DNA from: Lachnospiraceae bacterium | GTDB lineage: Bacteria; Bacillota; Clostridia; Lachnospirales; Lachnospiraceae | NCBI GenBank assembly: GCA_017552715.1 | Contig: JAFZOW010000040.1 | Location: 1 to 64,000, forward strand | Reading direction: 5' to 3' | Length of the DNA stretch: 64,000 nt | Shown: positions 61,920-64,000 of the stretch, piece after piece | How positions within the stretch are numbered: the first letter of the stretch is position 1 | Layout: every line of letters begins with the position of its first letter | The notes under the pieces: generated by a model | What the model saw: only the letters and a program-made list of their open reading frames with translations | Database searches by the model: none | What the model was told of the DNA's origin: nothing | Made by a program: the position numbers and the translations under genes

Positions 61920-63001
61920 GAGATAAAACGGCAAAACGCTTCTTTGCCCTGGCGGCATCCATAGCACTGGTGCTGGGCTGTATCATGGGGGTCATCGGCT
62001 GGATCTTCATCGAGCGTTTTGAAGAGGGCGTGCTGCAGGTGGTGGCGGATCAGCAGGATGCCTATGTGCAGCTGGTGCTGGACCAGATCAACTTAAAAGA
62101 GAACCGGGACGACGAGGATATCATCACGGGGATCCTGGCATCCCTGGATTCTTCCACCAATAAATACTGGACATTCTCCCGGGGAGAGGCCATGCTCTTT
62201 GTAAAGGATGTACTGGAGACCAACAAGTATAAAGGTTTTACCACAGCAACCTATTATGTGTCCGACAGCGCAAGAGAGTTCCTGGATTCCCTGCGCTTAA
62301 ACCGCGTGAGCCATTCCAACATACGCATCGAAGACAAGGAGTTTGTGGCCAGCGGTGTGACCTTCCTTTATAACGATGCGGAATACCGTCTGTGCCTGCT
62401 CACCAACCGGGAAGTGATCCTGGATAACAACGATTTTCTGAAGGCCAAGGTGAACGTGGGGATCACCTTCCTGCTGGCCCTCTTCCTCATGGTGGTGGGG
62501 ACCATGTGGTTTGCAAGACGCCTGGGCATCTATCACCAGCGTCTGGAAGAGCGGGAAAACACCATAGCGGAGCTTACACGCAATGTATCCAATCTGAATA
62601 CGAAGCTGCTGGTGCGGACCACCTATGATACCAAGCGCACCCTCTTCCAGGAGAGCATGATACGGGATTTCCTGCAGCGTATACAAGCCAAGGGCATCCA
62701 TCCCGTTACCATGGCGGTGATCAAATGTACCCATGAGCGCAGTTTCCTGGATAAATCCCAGATCCTGCTGGATAGGGGCGTGCTCCGTTTCCAGCTGGAA
62801 GGGACCGCAGAGCTTCTGGACGGGGCGGATGTGCCCGGAAAGGTTCTGCTTGTCTTTATCCGCTGCGATCATGACAATGCGATGCTGAGCCTGAACTTTT
62901 TAATGAACATACAGACACAGATCCTGGGAGTGGACCAGTGGAACGGCCAGGGAGATATCCTGACCTTCTCCGAGCAGCTGCTTTCCAGGACGAGACAATA
63001 G
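61916..63001 (+). CDS. Uncharacterised two-TM protein of the XrtG locus
   Basis: A 361-residue protein I cannot assign to a family. TM1 lies at about 11-33 and TM2 at about 182-204, leaving an extracytoplasmic region of about 145 residues. After TM2 comes a predicted coiled coil (YHQRLEERENTIAELTRNVSNLNTK) and a cytoplasmic domain of about 130 residues. The layout is like a membrane sensor or a scaffold. The gene overlaps the glycosyltransferase by 4 bases and precedes a PTPS-like gene, so it belongs to the operon and may regulate polymer synthesis. Confidence 0.75.
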   Translation: MRDKTAKRFFALAASIALVLGCIMGVIGWIFIERFEEGVLQVVADQQDAYVQLVLDQINLKENRDDEDIITGILASLDSSTNKYWTFSRGEAMLFVKDVLETNKYKGFTTATYYVSDSAREFLDSLRLNRVSHSNIRIEDKEFVASGVTFLYNDAEYRLCLLTNREVILDNNDFLKAKVNVGITFLLALFLMVVGTMWFARRLGIYHQRLEERENTIAELTRNVSNLNTKLLVRTTYDTKRTLFQESMIRDFLQRIQAKGIHPVTMAVIKCTHERSFLDKSQILLDRGVLRFQLEGTAELLDGADVPGKVLLVFIRCDHDNAMLSLNFLMNIQTQILGVDQWNGQGDILTFSEQLLSRTRQ

Positions 63002-63011
63002 AGGATAAGAG

Positions 63012-63506
63012 ATGAGCGATATCGGTGAACAGCTGGAAAACAGGCTATTCCGGGAATACCGGCTGAAATTCTACTTAAACGGCAATCATTATGTGATCAT
63101 CGGGAACCGCAAGGGAGAGACCCATCCCCACACCTGGGAATTTACCATCAACATCCTGGTGGGACGGGAGAGTTTTGTGGAATTCCGTTATTTCGAAAAA
63201 GGTGTGGAGGCACTGCTGGCTCCCTATCAGAACCGGGTGCTCAACGAGGTGGATCCCTTTAACGGCGTGGTGCCTTCCCTGGAGAACATGGTGGAGTTTT
63301 TCGGACGAAAGATACAGGATATCGTAAAGAGCGTGGGTGGCCGTCTGCTTTCCATAGAGGGCAGTGAGACTCCGACCCGCAGTTATATCATAAATATGAA
63401 CGATGCCTTCAACAGCTATGAGCTGGAGGCTTATACGAAACAGGTAAAAGACGAAGTGATCGACACGGTGCTGGACGATCTGATGGATTCGACGGAAGGA
63501 GTCTGA
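63012..63506 (+). CDS. 6-pyruvoyl-tetrahydropterin synthase-related protein
   Basis: A 164-residue T-fold protein, second PTPS-like gene of the locus. HPHTWEFTINI provides a His pair like the zinc site of QueD, and VVPSLENMVEFFGRKI and SIEGSETPTRSYII match the remaining conserved blocks. The catalytic Cys before the His motif is absent (IIGNRKGETHPH). About 30 residues are added at the C terminus. It probably corresponds to the XrtG-associated PTPS-related family. GAGGATAAGAG lies before the ATG. Confidence 0.82.
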   Translation: MSDIGEQLENRLFREYRLKFYLNGNHYVIIGNRKGETHPHTWEFTINILVGRESFVEFRYFEKGVEALLAPYQNRVLNEVDPFNGVVPSLENMVEFFGRKIQDIVKSVGGRLLSIEGSETPTRSYIINMNDAFNSYELEAYTKQVKDEVIDTVLDDLMDSTEGV

Positions 63507-63508
63507 AC

Positions 63509-64000
63509 TTGGAGGACAGAAAAAAACTGCCGGTCTTTCTCATCTCGATCCCCGTCTACCTGGTGCTGGCTGTAGTTACGGTACTGCTGATCAAAAACAG
63601 CGGGATATATCCGGCCGGTGCGGATACCATGTGCCATGTTTATAAAGGGGATGTACTCTATGAGGCGCTGGGCCGGGGGGAATTATATCCTCTTTACGAT
63701 CCCCTCTGGTATAACGGAGTGGAGATGCTGCGTTACTGGGCACCCTTTCCGGTATATGTACTGGCCTTTTGCCAGCTGCTGGGTGGCGGGGATCCCATAC
63801 AGGGCTACCTTATCTTTGTGGGAGCGGTCTTCTTTTTCGGAGCCGTAGTTTTTTCCTGGCTGGGGCTTCAGATGAGACGGCCTTTCATAGGGGCATTTTT
63901 CGGGATACTCTGGTTCTTTCTCCCCAATAATGTTTATGCGCTTTTCAGGGAAGGAAATCTTCCCCGTTCCCTCAGCATGATCTTTCTGCCGCTTTTTCTC
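63509..64000 (+). CDS. PTPS-related polytopic membrane protein (partial)
   Basis: The frame opens with TTG at 63509 (GGAAGGA 8 bases upstream, 2 bases after the previous stop) and stays open to the window end, giving 164 residues with the C terminus missing. One membrane segment is near residues 10-28, then an extracellular loop GADTMCHVYKGDVLYEAL, LYPLYDPLWYNGVEMLRYWAP, and further membrane segments. The pattern (acidic/His loop, then a Tyr/Trp/Pro-rich stretch) resembles the PTPS-related membrane family (PF10131) and the first loop of GT-C glycosyltransferases, so it may transfer a lipid-linked sugar. Identity is probable, activity inferred. Confidence 0.75.
   Translation, partial: MEDRKKLPVFLISIPVYLVLAVVTVLLIKNSGIYPAGADTMCHVYKGDVLYEALGRGELYPLYDPLWYNGVEMLRYWAPFPVYVLAFCQLLGGGDPIQGYLIFVGAVFFFGAVVFSWLGLQMRRPFIGAFFGILWFFLPNNVYALFREGNLPRSLSMIFLPLFL

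Noticed and set aside
61916-63001. Degenerate GGDEF domain in the cytoplasmic part
   Set aside because: No GGDEF-like turn, inhibitory site or metal-binding pattern could be aligned by eye; similarity is limited to general alpha/beta character.

Overview
The window is bacterial chromosome, G+C rich by eye (about the mid-50s percent). It very probably comes from a Clostridia member of the family Lachnospiraceae. Pointers are the split GatCAB tRNA amidation genes, AddAB instead of RecBCD, the LL-diaminopimelate aminotransferase lysine route, a ThiT-type thiamine importer under a TPP riboswitch, a class B sortase, the rho-rpmE-DUF1385-prmC-prfA block, and an exosortase G (XrtG) locus. I see no rRNA, tRNA, insertion sequence, prophage or CRISPR array. 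Genes are tightly packed, and many neighbours overlap by 4 bases.

Layout. 1-778: a 62-bp tandem repeat array running in from the left edge, a terminator, then the promoter and hairpin-rich leader of aspS. 779-9394: aspS, gatC, a membrane-anchored nucleoside-hydrolase-like gene, a chemotaxis receptor, gatA, a small Cys-rich membrane protein and gatB. 9401-16356: addB-addA. 16463-17935: a GAF/HD-GYP signalling protein. 17940-20236: riboswitch-controlled thiT, divergent from an unusual HAD phosphatase/CPBP protease fusion. 20390-28893: hisC, a small exporter, a phosphoesterase, a ParB-like/BMP fusion, a methyltransferase, an FRG protein and a three-gene CMP-sugar cluster on the minus strand. 29113-34278: glnA with an ANTAR regulator, then dapF-dapL, a DJ-1 protein and a HAD phosphatase. 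34433-38287: a lipoprotein and a sugar ABC importer lacking its own ATPase. 38427-44973: a double-receiver protein, a heterodimeric ABC exporter, rarA and a LytTR regulator. 45108-47264 (minus): a radical SAM protein and malic enzyme. 47508-52417: rho, rpmE, DUF1385, prmC, prfA. 52420-57924: sortase B, an SGNH hydrolase, an AraC regulator and a GH3 glycosidase. 58083-64000: the XrtG locus, cut off by the right edge.

The most interesting part is the right end. It holds an exosortase of the XrtG type with its Cys/Arg/His triad, one adjacent substrate-like surface protein carrying a C-terminal sorting tail, a processive GT2 glycosyltransferase, two QueD-like proteins that lack the catalytic Cys, an uncharacterised two-TM protein and a polytopic PTPS-related membrane protein. 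The gene set matches a known but functionally undescribed Gram-positive exosortase system. The layout suggests that one dedicated surface protein is processed and perhaps joined to a glycan made by the same operon.

Recurrent regulatory themes are near-consensus sigma-A promoters (TTGACA-17-TAAAAT before aspS and before the chemotaxis receptor) and receiver-like domains without phosphorylation sites (ANTAR, LytTR and the N-terminal half of the double receiver). Several ribosomal or metabolic genes also have structured leaders (thiT, rpmE, glnA, aspS).
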